Source: Neurospora crassa OR74A
Taxonomy: Eukaryota > Ascomycota > Sordariomycetes > Sordariales > Sordariaceae
Direction of reading: 5' to 3'
Assembly (NCBI RefSeq): GCF_000182925.2
Contig: NC_026501.1
Location: forward strand, 248,001 to 312,000
Length of the DNA: 64,000 nucleotides
The notes beneath the pieces were generated by a model. The model was not told where the DNA came from and ran no database searches. It worked only from the letters and a program-made list of their open reading frames with translations. Shown here in pieces: positions 39,015-49,770 of the stretch (its first letter is position 1; every line of letters begins with the position of its first letter). The position numbers were made by a program, and so were the translations under genes.

Positions 39015-40538
39015 CTACTCGTATATTTAATCCTTCTTAAGGTAATTAATAATATTACAATTAAAATACTATATATAATATTATCGTTAAATATTAGGGA
39101 AGGTTTAATTAATAGTACTAATAAATTAGGGGTTACTATTAGTAATAGCTATTATTAAGTAGGGGATTTCAAAGTTATTAGCTGCCTCCCTAATATACTT
39201 TATTAAAAAATTAAACCTATTGTCTCTCTTATTATTTAAAAGCGCTTAAAAGACCGGTATTAAAGTTTTTTCTAGGGTAATAACTACGCCTTAAATAAGG
39301 AGGAGGTTATAACGGTTAGTTTTATATATTATATTAATTAAAAAAGTATATAGGAACTTAAGTTATATTTAACGCTACCGGTTAGTAACCTAAAAGGTAT
39401 AGTATAGTATATTATTATCCCCTTCGAAGGTTTTATATTTAAAAGTGAATTTATCTTCGTATAGTCTCTTAAAAAATGTCTAAGTATTATTATAACCCTC
39501 TCGAAGGTTATAGCAGGCAATTTAGTATATATTATTAAAATTACTATAAGTCTAAAGTATTTTAGAATATTTATTTTTTATAGTAGCGAAGATAGTCTAT
39601 ATCGTAAGGTTATATTGTAGTAGGAGGTTACCTAAGAAGGTATTTACTTCAAAATTAACCTTATAATTAAAAGTTATACTATAAAATATAGGGTAGCCTT
39701 CTAATGTACATAATAGAGGATAACTTTAATATATTAAATTTATTACCCAGGCAGTCCAATTCCACCCTATCCTCTTTTTAACTTAAAGTACAACTTTAAA
39801 GGGATAATAGCGCGCCTTCTTTCATAATATAGACCTCCTCTTTAAATTAGGATTCTATATTAGCGGGGGGTAGTAGCTAACGTAATTATAACAAAAGAAA
39901 ACCTTAATAATAGAGCCGTCTCTATTGTAGCCCGGCTTCTTAAACTTATAGCTATACTAGACTATAATACTAAAGTAATACTAACGATAGAAGTTAATGA
40001 AATATACGAATAGTTCGTTATATTCTTTAATTAAGTCGAAGGAGAAGAAAGGATTGTTTATTAGTATAGTTTAAGTAATATCGGGGTCGAAGGAGGTATT
40101 AGAAGCGAAGGTCTCAATTAAAGAGGAGTTTGACGTGCGACGACAACGAGGGCGCTAGGAGGCCGACGTACGAGGGCGCTTACTGGACGAGGGCATCTAT
40201 AGCGATTAATTAGTATAGAAATCAATTGAATGCAACGATTTTACGTACGTTGAAACTAGAGTATTGTAGGTGTAGAGTATTAGTGTAAATATAGTAGATT
40301 GCTAGCGCTAATTAGTGGTGCAATTACGTATAAAGTACTGGTGTAATTGGCCGTGCGAAAAAGAGTGAAAGAAATGACCAAGTTAGAGGGGATACTACGT
40401 ATATTAAAAAGACGAAATTTTGCGGGTAAAAACGGGATTTACAATATTAAGTGTCATTAGCTGAACAGCCCCATTTTTCTGGTTAAGGTGGGTGCATTTA
40501 AGTTTTTAGGGGGTGTGGGCAAGTAATCTCATAAAAAT

Positions 40539-41097
40539 ACAGCTGCTGTCTATTTATATTTTAGCGCCGCCCAAGGCCCTTTCCTGAACTTTCCCTCCTA
40601 GCAGCCTAGAAGAAAGTTTTCAATAAACTACGCTATGCCTCTCTTCTTCACCAAAATAGTGTGGGCAGTGTCAACCAATTCTATACTCGTATTATGGACC
40701 TTGCTACCTCTACCTGTCGACCAATTCTTGCTGCCATTCCTTCACCTTCATACGCCTATATAGCTACTAGTTAGGCTGCTCGCGAAACACTGAGTTATCT
40801 GACGTCTAGGATTTCCAAGCTTATAGTAGATACAATTATATAGTGTACGTTTTGGTGGAAAAAATTATCTTACAGGTATTAAAAAGTCAGTGTTCCTCGG
40901 GGAAGGTGAGGCGTAGATCATTGAATGCTTCGACAGTAAACCTGAATAAAGGTCGCGGATGGGATCGTGATGCATTAACTGGGCGGATGAGAAACAGAAA
41001 TTTGCAGCGTCCGGCTCAAAAAAAAAAAAAAGAGGAGGGAAGAAAAGTGAAAGTTATCGACGGTATTTAAGATAGAAAATTAAGAAAAAGAAATAAA
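40539..41097. other. Intergenic, includes duplicated segment
   Basis: After the target duplication the sequence returns to mixed composition. From about 40,860 it is the second copy of the segment at 18,360. No gene is supported. Confidence 0.45.
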
Positions 41098-41290
41098 AAG
41101 CTCGGCTCGCCCCTGCTCGGAATCGAACTCACGAAGAATCAACTCTGGACGAGCAAAGGTTAGACCTACGAAAACACCACGCATTTTCTGGACCCAGCGC
41201 ACTACTACAAAGGCTACTGAACCGTGGTAGAAGGTCTATACTTTAGTACTTATAAAGGCAGGTGGTCCCAGTACAGGCCCTGCCGCTTGT
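40860..41290. repeat. Dispersed duplication, copy 2 (contains TL6)
   Basis: Same-orientation partner of 18,360-18,800, with matching blocks on both sides of the TL locus and the shared TATA region (ACTTATAAAG) and GTCCCAGTACAGG upstream of it. Confidence 0.7.
41098..41223 (-). ncRNA. TL6, tRNA-like Pol III locus (family TL4-TL7)
   Basis: Minus-strand locus starting GGTTCAG with core CTGGGTCCAGAAAATGCG, box B AGTTCGATTCC and an acceptor end CCGAGCT (one mismatch), directly followed by TTTTT. TATA-like CTTTATAAG lies about 28 bases upstream. GCTCG/CGAGC can pair around the box B region. No anticodon arm is recognisable. Confidence 0.58.
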
Positions 41291-42310
41291 CGACGGCTGG
41301 GGCCCGTGTTATGCGGTCTTTCCTTCCGCGGCAGGCGTGGCTCTCTGCAGGCCTGGAATACTGCGTTTTCATTCCAGGATGCGGGGTGTTCTCCCTTTTC
41401 TTCCCTCCTTCTCTTCCAACTTCCCCTTCACCCAACCTTAGCAATCTTAACCTCCTCTTGCTTTACTCATCTCTTCGTCTTAATTAATTGCATTTATCCA
41501 AGTCTTTTACTAGACAAGGCCCGCCATTCCCCTGTATCTTGAGTACTTCGTTATTTTTTCCATGTTCCCTCCAGATTCCTGTTATGGCTTCCACGCGGTC
41601 TCCGTTTTCTGGGTTTTTTAATACTGCCTTATTTCAATGTCTGTCTTGGTCAACATGATAACACTCAGCCTGCGATTATGGTAGCTTATTTAATGAAAAC
41701 TTACCTAGTCGACGACGTATTCTACTCAACAACTTAAGCGGGTTATGCGGTCATCTATTCCACCTGACCATGGTAGCTTTATTTTCAATTATTGACGGGT
41801 GGTGGAATGTATTCCTTGTTGTCTTTCAGAGTCTTCAACGTTCATCACACCATCCGCATTCGATTGCACTGAGACCAAAGACTCTGAGGCCTGCCTACGG
41901 AATTTAAGCCCTAAAACATCCCGAATCTTGCTTTGTCAACATGTTTACCACAGCGCGCAGTGGTTTGTTACCTAGTTCCCCTTGATTATTATTTTTGCCC
42001 TATCATTGATGCTGCTGAGCACGGAATTCTTCCAAGCCTGGTTGTCAGTTGGTCCAAGTTCCTCTCGGCTATTTTATGCCGGGCATGGCTTGACTTTCCG
42101 TCCCAACATCTCGACATAGTACCACCACGCGTAATGTTCTTGCGTTTGCAGATTCCATGGGCGTGGCTGAAATGACAGAGTTGTCATTGTCAGTATGCAA
42201 CGCCAACACACTTTCCTGCCGCAATTCCCTTCAAGATCAAGTGGTCTGTCGATGAAATAGGCACAAGTACCCGTGAAAGATGTTGGAAATCAAAAAAAAA
42301 AAAAAGCAAA
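41224..42310. other. Intergenic between TL6 and TL7
   Basis: About 1.1 kb of ordinary composition. Open frames (for example 41,933-42,175) are short and unrecognised. The left 70 bases are the shared TL upstream element. Confidence 0.4.
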
Positions 42311-42436
42311 AAGCTCGGTTCGCCTCTGCTCGGAATCGAACTTACGAAGAATTAACTCTGGACGAGCAAAGGTTAGGCCTACGAAAATACCGCGCATTTT
42401 CTGGACCCAGCGCACTACAAGGTAGGCTACTGGACC
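42311..42436 (-). ncRNA. TL7, tRNA-like Pol III locus (family TL4-TL7)
   Basis: Minus-strand locus starting GGTCCAG with the shared core CTGGGTCCAGAAAATGCG, box A TAGCCTACC, box B AGTTCGATTCC and end CCGAGCT then TTTTT. Acceptor pairing is weaker (two mismatches). CCATATAAGG lies upstream as a TATA box. It sits 1.4 kb upstream of RH5 in divergent orientation. Confidence 0.55.
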
Positions 42437-43863
42437 GTGGTGGAAGGCTAAGATTCTCACCCTTATATGGTCCCAGAAGGTCATGCTACTGGAGCGGTTG
42501 CGCCCGTCTCCAGTGTCGGGCACAGAACCTGATGGGGCCCGCTCCTCCCACCTCCAAGATAGCCGAACCTACTAGAGTGTAGTGTACCGCACTGCCAGCA
42601 TTCGATGGTTTTCAGTTTGCGATAATCGCTTTTGTACATGGAAATCAGATGCATAAAAGCATTTCCGTTCTGGCGGAGCTTCCCCTCTTGACTCCTTCTC
42701 CTGGCCGGTTCTCAACGAAGCAAGCCAGTTATTCACATCACCTCATCACTGCTCCACACCCTACGGCCTGATGAAGCCTACTCCCGGCAATGAATTGATA
42801 ATATAGGTCTGTTAAGGTAGGCAGGATATCTTGATTCATCGTTGCCGATGTTAAGTGTTAACATCAGTCATGATTTAACACGCTGACATCCCAGGCGTCC
42901 AGGGGTAAGAAGCTCAAATGATACATGCAATGATTGCATGGAGCGATTTCATGCACGCGACCGGTGGATTTCCAACCTGATGAGAACCCTTTCCTTTTCT
43001 TATTCCGAATGGCGCCTTTCCGGTAAGGAGAATGGGAAACAAAGAGAGCATGAATTGACATCGACGAGAAGGGTGAGGGAAGTAGTCATCTTCCTTGACG
43101 AGGCGTGGACACATCATTCGTGATCCCTTAAACCGTAATTACTGACTTTTCAAGTTACCTAAAGATTCGTACCTAAAGGAGTCTAGAATGTTTTTGTCCC
43201 TGTTCTTTCATAGGTATGTTTGTGGTGCTGAACCACGTTTCCTACAGCTCCAATTCCTTGTTTGTGTCTTGGTATGTTCAGGATTGTTCACCCAAACTGG
43301 CTCCATCTAGTTGAAGAGGGAATGCTTCGAAGCCTTTCTTTCAGTCAGGCAACCGTTGATTTTGCAATATCAGGCCAACGAGTGTTTGGCTTCTGGTCCC
43401 ATGGCTACTCTTACAAATTGCTTCATCCATCTGGTGCGCCCCAATACCCAAAATAACCTCTACATTTTCTATGGCACAAATTCTCCATCAGGTATTACTC
43501 CACCGTAGGAGCTTGAGTGAGATCGAGAGGCGAACTCATGGATGCATCCATGTCTTTCAGCGCGATTGGAACCTTAGGGGTTCAGAGGTCTCTACCCGGG
43601 CCGCCGGTTGTGACCCCTCTACCTTCCATCTAATGGGACCCTTACTCGTCATTCCTACTAAACACCCTTTCGTCCACTCTTCACTAGTACTTTTTGCCAC
43701 AGGCGGTAACTGCGCCCCATCGCCCTTCACCCGCCTCAACTTTTCTTCCTTCTGTTCGTTTCTCTGCGCTCCCGGCTCAGGCAATCCGACCCCTCCCCGC
43801 AGCCGCGCCAAGCTGTTCAACTTGAGCCACAAAACTTCCATTTCGAAGATCACGTCCAAGATC
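42437..43863. other. RH5 promoter and leader
   Basis: The right end (about 43,670-43,860) is a C/T-rich leader like those of RH1, RH4 and RH8. An upstream open frame continues into RH5, but paralogue comparison puts the start at 43,864. Confidence 0.4.
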
Positions 43864-44585
43864 ATGGAGATATCATCATCGGCGGGCGTTATCCCTGCTA
43901 CGAGGAAAAATGACGAAGAAGACCCCGCGGTGCCAAAGGAAGATCCGCGTACCGATGAGCTGGAAGTAGCCCACGACATGCTCTTGCTTGCCCAGGCCCG
44001 CAGCGCGACAGCCAGTAATCGCTTACCCTTGCGAAGGTCTCCCTCGCCTGTCGCGGATCAACGCATCTCCCAGTGGAGGAATGAAACCCGGGCCTTCAAA
44101 GGAACCATTACTCGACAAAGTAGGAGTGTGGGTTCAGCTGGACCCGCTGAGGTAGCTCGAGCTGCGCAAAAATCCGCGCTTATGGTGGACGGACAGCCTC
44201 AGTTTGTTATTTTCTGCGACGGATCAAGTGTGTACAAGCCAGTCCCAGAGACATCGAAAGATGGAGGGTACGCCGTGGTGTTTCGTGATCCGTACGACGC
44301 CAACAAAGCAGCCACTGCAAGCGCCTCGAAATTGGCCACGACCAGATTTACCATTAATGGGAATCTGGTGTGCCAGAAAACCGTGCCATAGAAAAAACCG
44401 TTACAGAACTACGATATCCGTAATGATCGAAATAACCGTACTCCTCAAAGAAACCGTTCAATTTAGAGAAACCATTTCAACAGAATCCCTAAGCTCTAAT
44501 TGGCTGAAATAAAAATAGAGGGCCATGTATTGGGCGGGAGCTAGTGAGAGTTGAAGAGACCACCCTTGTAGGAAGGGACGATGGA

Positions 44586-44690
44586 AAAGAGAAGGTTTGG
44601 AAGGGAGAGAAGGAGAGAGAAGGAGAAAGAAGGAGAGAAAAGGAGAGAAGGAGAAAGAAGGAGAGAAAAGGAGAGAGGAGGAGACGGAGT
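44586..44690 (+). repeat. GA-rich tract in the MITE
   Basis: Imperfect repeats of GAAGGAGA and GAGAAAAGGA lie just left of the hexamer array. Confidence 0.8.
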
Positions 44691-44751
44691 TCAAAAAAGC
44701 CAAAGTCCCATCGACTCCCCAACTCTTCCAACTTCAACCTCTTCAACTACT

Positions 44752-44753
<2 letters not shown>

Positions 44754-44825
<72 letters not shown>

Positions 44826-44829
44826 TGAT

Positions 44830-44861
<32 letters not shown>

Positions 44862-44862
44862 T
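44754..44862 (+). repeat. GACAAC hexamer microsatellite
   Basis: About 18 near-perfect copies of a six-base unit (GACAAC), with two variant copies near 44,824. Confidence 0.9.
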
Positions 44863-46573
44863 GGCTATCATCCCTAAGTACGGCTGCATTCCATTTCATT
44901 TCGTCAACTAACTTCTATATACCTCTAGGCAATTGAAGCGATGGCGATAACGATAGCGATACAAGGTGGTGAACTTGGGGGGGAAACGGGGTTTTGGGAA
45001 GTTACGAGGCTCCGTTAGGTAGGTAAATAGGTAGGTAGTTTAGAGTAGAAAGAAGGCAAGAAGTACCCATTCCTAGACTAATCCAGCCAATCAGATCCCT
45101 CAGATCTCCCTGGAACGGTTCTTCTAAGCGAAACGGTTATTCTGAGCTCAACGATTATCTCCAACGATGGTGTTTGCTTACACTGAACGGTACTATGGAT
45201 GTACGGTGCTATACACCCCCAGTATCCCATTAATGACGGGCCCTCGGAACGAAGACGGCATTTCCATCGGTGACTTTACCATCCGGCACTGGCTCTCTCA
45301 CCGAACTTATGGCAATAGTCATACCGAGATTGCTGCTCTTTCCCAAGCACTGGAAGAAGTTACCAAGCGTATTGATCAGCACCAGCCGGACAAATCGATC
45401 GTCAAGATTTTCACCGATTTTGATGGATCCTTATCACGAGTTCAGAAGGGCATTCTTAGTCACAAGACCACAACTACTGCCGACAGCCGCAAGCGCAAGC
45501 GCGAGCTTACCAAGAAAGAACAAGCAGACACATCGTTCTTCGTGGAGCACACCAACCCGTTTGTCCAAGCATTGGTGTGGCAGTCGCATTACCTCTCCGA
45601 CCGCGGATGCACTATCGAAATGCACTGGATGCCCCGCAACACGACACTGGGTCATAAGTTGGCCGATTACATGGCCGGTCAATGGAGGCGCAACTCGGAC
45701 GCTGCTTTTCATCAGAAGTCCTTGCCACACGATCAGAGGGACGGCATTTTGGACAAGTTGCATGGGGCAGTTGGCGCCATTGAGCATGGAAGAGCCTCTG
45801 CTGTCCTAGACTCTCAAAAACCTGCAAAGAGAAAGATTAGGCGTGCCATCGGTGCCAGGAAGAAGAGTTCCAAACGTATTGCCCTCCTCGACAGTGCAAC
45901 CGACTACATTCCCCTGGACTCTGGATCCGAAGACAAACTTCCGCCCCAGCTGCAATCCCAGAAGAAGAAGAAGAAGAAGAAGAAGAAGAAGAAGATCGAT
46001 GATGCGATTAGGGTCCAAACAAGAAGTACGGCAGACTATATCCTGTTGGACTCTGATTCTGAGGAGGAACCTCAACGCCCGAAGAAACGAAGGAGGATCA
46101 GGCGAACGGCTGGGGCCAAGAAGGCGAGTGCAAGAAACTATGTTGCCGTCGACAACCCAAGCGACTACATCGCTCTGGAGTCTGAGTCTGAGCAGCAACC
46201 CAAGCCCACGCCACGGCCTCCGAAGGAAAAGCAGGAGATCAACGATACGGCCACAGGCAAGCAAAGAAGTACAAGTGACTTCATTCTGCTCGACTCCGAT
46301 TCCGATGAGCAATCCGAGGCCAAGCGGCCGCAAACTCCGAAGAAAAGGAAGAAGATTGGGGGCGCCATCCCGACGAAGAAAAAGGCTCCGATGCAGCAGC
46401 AGGCTGAACCCGCAGCGGCTGGATTCCTCAGCGGTCAGGACCATGACTTCGCCTTCGACTCGGGCAACCTGCCCTCCTTTCCCACGCCCAGCCAGGAGCA
46501 CGCAATCCACGATCCTGAGTCCGGTCATGCAAGTCCCGGTTGCTTTTTGTGTCAAGGCGATGAGTACCCGTAG

Positions 46574-47955
46574 AGGTCGGGCTACACCAGTCTGCCTTCT
46601 CGGTGGGCTCTCAGGCGAGATTAGGCAGGTAGGAACAGCGGCCTGTTGCTACATTTATGTAACTATTTGTTTTATTTATTGGAGTTATGTTCATGGATAC
46701 TTGTAGCGAGCATTTTTTGTTACAAATCCTGTTCTGTTCTTGGTATATGGTCATGAAGATGATACCCAGGGCTTTTGTTTGGAGTCAGGCGGGCGGGCGT
46801 CATGAATGCATCCAAGGGGCTGTCAGTTATCTTTGAGATTCAGTATGAAGCATGCCACTGAAAGAAGTACTACATTGAAAGAGAACAAACCTTTGACTTA
46901 TCGTCGCTCGCGGTTATCAGTCCTCAAGTGACACGCCAAGTTCTTTCATACCTATTAACTATAGCCGGCTCTTCTTGTTGTGAGCTCCGGCGAAGAGCGG
47001 AACTCCTTCGTTTGCAAAGGTGTGTTCGTCCTTGTCGTAAAACCACACCTACCTCATTTACGACGGAATGTGAAAATCACCAAGAGGGGACCTCTGCACA
47101 TGTGTGTCAATAAACACTCAGTCATCAACTTCATCGAAGGGGAACTCACAGTTGAGAAACCGAGAAAAGAAGATGAACGGCGGGGTAAAACTCCAATCGC
47201 GAACCATTGAATGTCGTCGAAGGCGGGGCATTTGCCAAGCCCACAAGCGCGGCAAGCGCAGCTGATAAACGCTATCGATAATATGTCCGGGCGCGCACGC
47301 AACCAATCAATGAAAACGGCGTGCACCTTGGCCACGGCTTGCCCCCACCAGGTTAAGCGACGCCGTTGTTTACTTGGTGAGCGCTGAAAAAGGGGTTGAG
47401 AAAGTGGAAAGAAGAAAAAGCTGAATGGCTAGCAAAACGTTCATTCTCTACTACTCCCGTCATACAGGAAGAGATAATGCCCGTAAGTGTATGCCAGTTT
47501 GATACTGTCCAAATAGCAAACCTGGGCGGGTACACGCACCTTCCTTACATAACATTGTGCGTGCGTACGTCTTAAGGATGGTCGGGTCAGGTGGGCTTGT
47601 GGGTCATGAGCGGTTGCGACTTCCTTTGGCCGTCTTCTGGGTAAACATTCCGGCTGCATTCACGGGAGATAATGCGAGGATGCAAGATATGAGGGAGTTG
47701 AGTCATGTCCTCAAAATTAAGACAGATTGATGGGTGTATTTTGCGGACGACTTTCCTTCCATTGAGTTGTCGCTTCCAGTCTGTAGTGGGTCGGGTACCC
47801 CTCATGCTTGGAGGTGATCTTGGGTCCTTCCCCCCCCCCCCCTTCGCCGTCGTTCACCCGCCCCGCTACCCAGCGCCAAACCTGCCCATAACCTAGGGAA
47901 GGCCCGGTGCCCTTAGTGTACCTACATAAGGCACCTGGACAAGCCATCTTTACGT
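46574..47955. other. Intergenic between RH5 and TL8
   Basis: It holds the RH5 3' flank, a probable RH relic (46,920-47,340), a poly-C run at 47,832 and, from about 47,860, sequence upstream of TL8 that is homologous to the upstream flank of TL9. Confidence 0.4.
46920..47340 (-). pseudogene. RH9, possible RH relic
   Basis: On the minus strand, FYDKD followed by a Phe/Ala-rich stretch near 47,030-47,050 matches the FYDKHTNPFV region of RH1. Flanking frames are broken. The match is short, so this is tentative. Confidence 0.3.
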
Positions 47956-48061
47956 GGTTGGCTGGTTGCTGTAATAGGCAACATCCCTGAGGTGGAATGA
48001 TTTCACTTCTGATTAAGGTCCTTGAGGAAGATATTGGTTCGAATCCAATACCGGGCAACCA
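47956..48061 (+). ncRNA. TL8, tRNA-like Pol III locus (inverted twin of TL9)
   Basis: GGTTGGC pairs with GGCAACC (six of seven). The D-arm GTTGC/GCAAC is perfect and the T-stem extends to about eight pairs (TATTGG TTCGAAT CCAATA). Box A-like TGGTTGCTGTAATAGG and box B GGTTCGAATCC are present. The centre folds as hairpins (for example GAGGTGGAATGA against TCACTTC) without a normal anticodon loop. CTACATAAGG is the upstream TATA-like element and seven T's follow at 48,068. Only three differences separate it from TL9 over 106 bases. Confidence 0.65.
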
Positions 48062-48498
48062 CACTTCTTTTTTTGCACTTTTCTGGCATGTTTTTCTTCA
48101 TTGTTTTTTCTTCATTTCAATCAAAGGATCGATCTTCCTAAATCAAGCCTCCTTCCTTTTATGACCCTCAGGAATAACCTCTTTTTCTTTTCTTCTAGTC
48201 GTACAACCTTACATCCTTCCCTCATACCGTTTATGGCCCATTATAGCTTTTGCGACTTCTTACAGTGTTTCTGTTCACATCACGGAGCAGGAAGCCATTA
48301 CCGAGAAACATTGACAGAAAGGCACAAGAGAAAGCAACGAAGAAACAAAACGATCATAATGACAGTAGTAGTACAAAACATTCCCAAAAGGCCAACACCC
48401 CAACGCCGGTTCTATCCTTCAAATTATGCTAGTGAGAATTACAACAAACTATTCATCCACGTCTCCCGCCACGGATACAAGACAGTCTCTTGACAAGG

Positions 48499-49770
48499 TT
48501 ATCTCTCACCAAACCAATCCGGCAAAGGAAAAGGCATCGGAGGAGGGGTTACACGCTCCCGAACAATGGCGCTAATTTCTTCATGGACCATGCCCAAGAT
48601 GCCATCGCGCTCAAGCAACCGAACGTTTCGCTGATTGAAGACCTCGGGATCGACATCGCGATAATGAACACCTGCCGCATCATCAGCCAGCTCAGGACCG
48701 ATTGCGCATCGCCGCGGATTCCAACGCACCTCCAAGTCGCCACCCATAACTCTCAGACGGTGAGACAACCAGACGACGGCACGGAGAATGGGCTCCGTAT
48801 GCCTAAAAGAAAATCTTTCAGGCCTTTGGTTTAGGCCCTTGCGCAGCCGGTGCCAACACTCTTTCGAGTCGGTAAAGATCCGCACCTCAAACCTGGGAGC
48901 GTGGCGGTGCTTCTCTCGCAAACGAAGCGAAGTGTCGATGGATTGGGCGATAGCAGCCAGTTCAGCCTGGCTGCTGGAGTACATCTTTTGGATTGACCAC
49001 GAGCAGACCTCAAATGCTTCCGGTACGACTCGTCCCTGACCGTTTTCGTCATTCTCAGCGGCCCATGGATTCCGAAGTACAACTCCATAGCCACCATTGG
49101 TACCCTCCCATGTCATCAACGGAGTCAGCTTGCTCGACCCGTCGCAGAAAATGATTATCCGCGGGACGTTGTCGACCCAGAGAGGACCCCTGCATGCTTC
49201 TTGGGCAGAGAAACGGGCATGTTCGGGAGGTTCCAGTATCAGTCTCCCGGCAAACTCGCGCGTCTCCTGCGTCCACAGCGCAATCCGATAGTCGAATGAG
49301 GGGGTGGGGGAGCGCGGGGATCTCTGACGCCCCTCGTAATCGCCACCGGTGAGGTCGACGATCTCGATAGCCTTGAGCTCGGGGGAGGGGCTTCGGGGAG
49401 GCTGGACAATTGAAGCCGGCTGGAGCGGAGAACTCCTCATTACCGCCGTAGCCCGACGGACCGCGAAAGTTTCACCGGCTTCGTCCTCAATGTCAAGGGG
49501 CTCATGAAGGTCGCTGGCGCCAGCCGCAAGGGTAGAGTCGTCGACATTTGAATCGCCTTGAACGTCGGGAGCAGGCAGAGGAGACTGCAAGGAGGGGGTG
49601 AGGAGGCGCTGACGCAAAGTAGCAGGGGCGTCATCGTCTTCCGAGTCTCCGGTTAGGTCAATAACCGGGTGGCCATCGAGCTTCGGCCGCTTGGGATCAT
49701 TCCCGTCAGAACGAGGCGACGGGGTGTGACTGGGAGGCCCACGCTTGGGTTTCACCGCGCTCGAGGACAT
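48499..49770 (-). CDS. RH6, RNase H-fold protein with two SUMO-interaction-like motifs
   Basis: The protein has 423 residues. I start at MSSSAVKPKR (49,770); the ATG ten codons upstream lies inside a 5' leader intron (49,859-49,788, GTAAGT, GCTGAC, ATTCAG). The N-terminus has a bipartite nuclear-signal-like stretch (residues about 7-31, PKR and PKRPK) followed by VIDLTGDSEDDD at residues 36-47 and IVDLTGGD at 137-144. Both match the SUMO-interaction consensus. The signature RIALWTQETREFAG precedes an RNase H-like domain with D210 (IFCDGSS), E270 (AELAAIAQ), D301 (IFTDSKE) and D363 (ELADDAAG), then ERDGILGMV. TL8 and TL9, nearly identical and inverted, bracket the gene. Confidence 0.82.
   Translation of the reverse strand: MSSSAVKPKRGPPSHTPSPRSDGNDPKRPKLDGHPVIDLTGDSEDDDAPATLRQRLLTPSLQSPLPAPDVQGDSNVDDSTLAAGASDLHEPLDIEDEAGETFAVRRATAVMRSSPLQPASIVQPPRSPSPELKAIEIVDLTGGDYEGRQRSPRSPTPSFDYRIALWTQETREFAGRLILEPPEHARFSAQEACRGPLWVDNVPRIIIFCDGSSKLTPLMTWEGTNGGYGVVLRNPWAAENDENGQGRVVPEAFEVCSWSIQKMYSSSQAELAAIAQSIDTSLRLREKHRHAPRFEVRIFTDSKECWHRLRKGLNQRPERFSFRHTEPILRAVVWLSHRLRVMGGDLEVRWNPRRCAIGPELADDAAGVHYRDVDPEVFNQRNVRLLERDGILGMVHEEISAIVRERVTPPPMPFPLPDWFGER

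Larger units (their letters stand above)
22590..40530. mobile_element. TIR DNA transposon, split by an LTR element, RIP-mutated
   Basis: Long inverted repeats mark the ends: left GAAATTACTTGCCCACACC, right (complement) GAGATTACTTGCCCACACC, with similarity continuing for roughly 100 bases. An 8-base duplication ATAAAAAT flanks it at 22,582-22,589 and 40,531-40,538. Without the nested LTR element it would be about 3.1 kb (22,590-24,187 plus 39,019-40,530). No transposase frame survives. The 8-base duplication suits hAT-like or P-like families; the end sequence does not decide. Confidence 0.72.
44360..45226. mobile_element. MITE-like DNA transposon inside RH5
   Basis: The 867-base insertion is flanked by a perfect 9-base duplication CCATTAATG (44,351-44,359 and 45,227-45,235). 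The ends are imperfect inverted repeats: left GGAATCTGGTGTGCCAG, right (complement) GATACTGGGGGTGTATAGC, both followed by ACCGT and CCATAG. Repeats of AACCGTT fill both subterminal regions. A 9-base duplication points to the Mutator-like superfamily. No transposase is encoded, and the middle is simple repeats. Confidence 0.75.
43864..46573 (+). pseudogene. RH5, RNase H-fold gene split by a MITE; SUMO-interaction-like repeats
   Basis: The first part (43,864-44,359) gives MEISSSAG, the signature ISQWRNETRAFKG and IFCDGSS (first Asp), ending in the variable loop after VFRDPYD. The second part (from 45,236) gives HTEIAALSQ (Glu), IFTDFDGS (Asp), HKLADYMAG (last Asp) and QRDGILDKL. A 867-base transposon lies between them. 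After precise excision the two frames would still differ by one base, so I call it disrupted unless splicing rescues it. The C-terminal third repeats a unit of about 40 residues four times. Each has a basic block and an acid-flanked hydrophobic core such as DYILLDSDSEEE (coding near 45,902, 46,033, 46,163 and 46,277), which resembles SUMO-interaction motifs. An AAG run near 45,960 encodes poly-Lys. Confidence 0.65.

Noticed and set aside
19128-40530. Short open frames in the AT-rich island as genes
   Set aside because: They are chance frames in RIP-mutated transposon sequence.
44754-44862. CRISPR-like array
   Set aside because: Six-base microsatellite without spacers, in a eukaryote.
44581-44911. 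Frames over the GA-rich and GACAAC tracts
   Set aside because: Simple-sequence repeats inside the MITE, not proteins.
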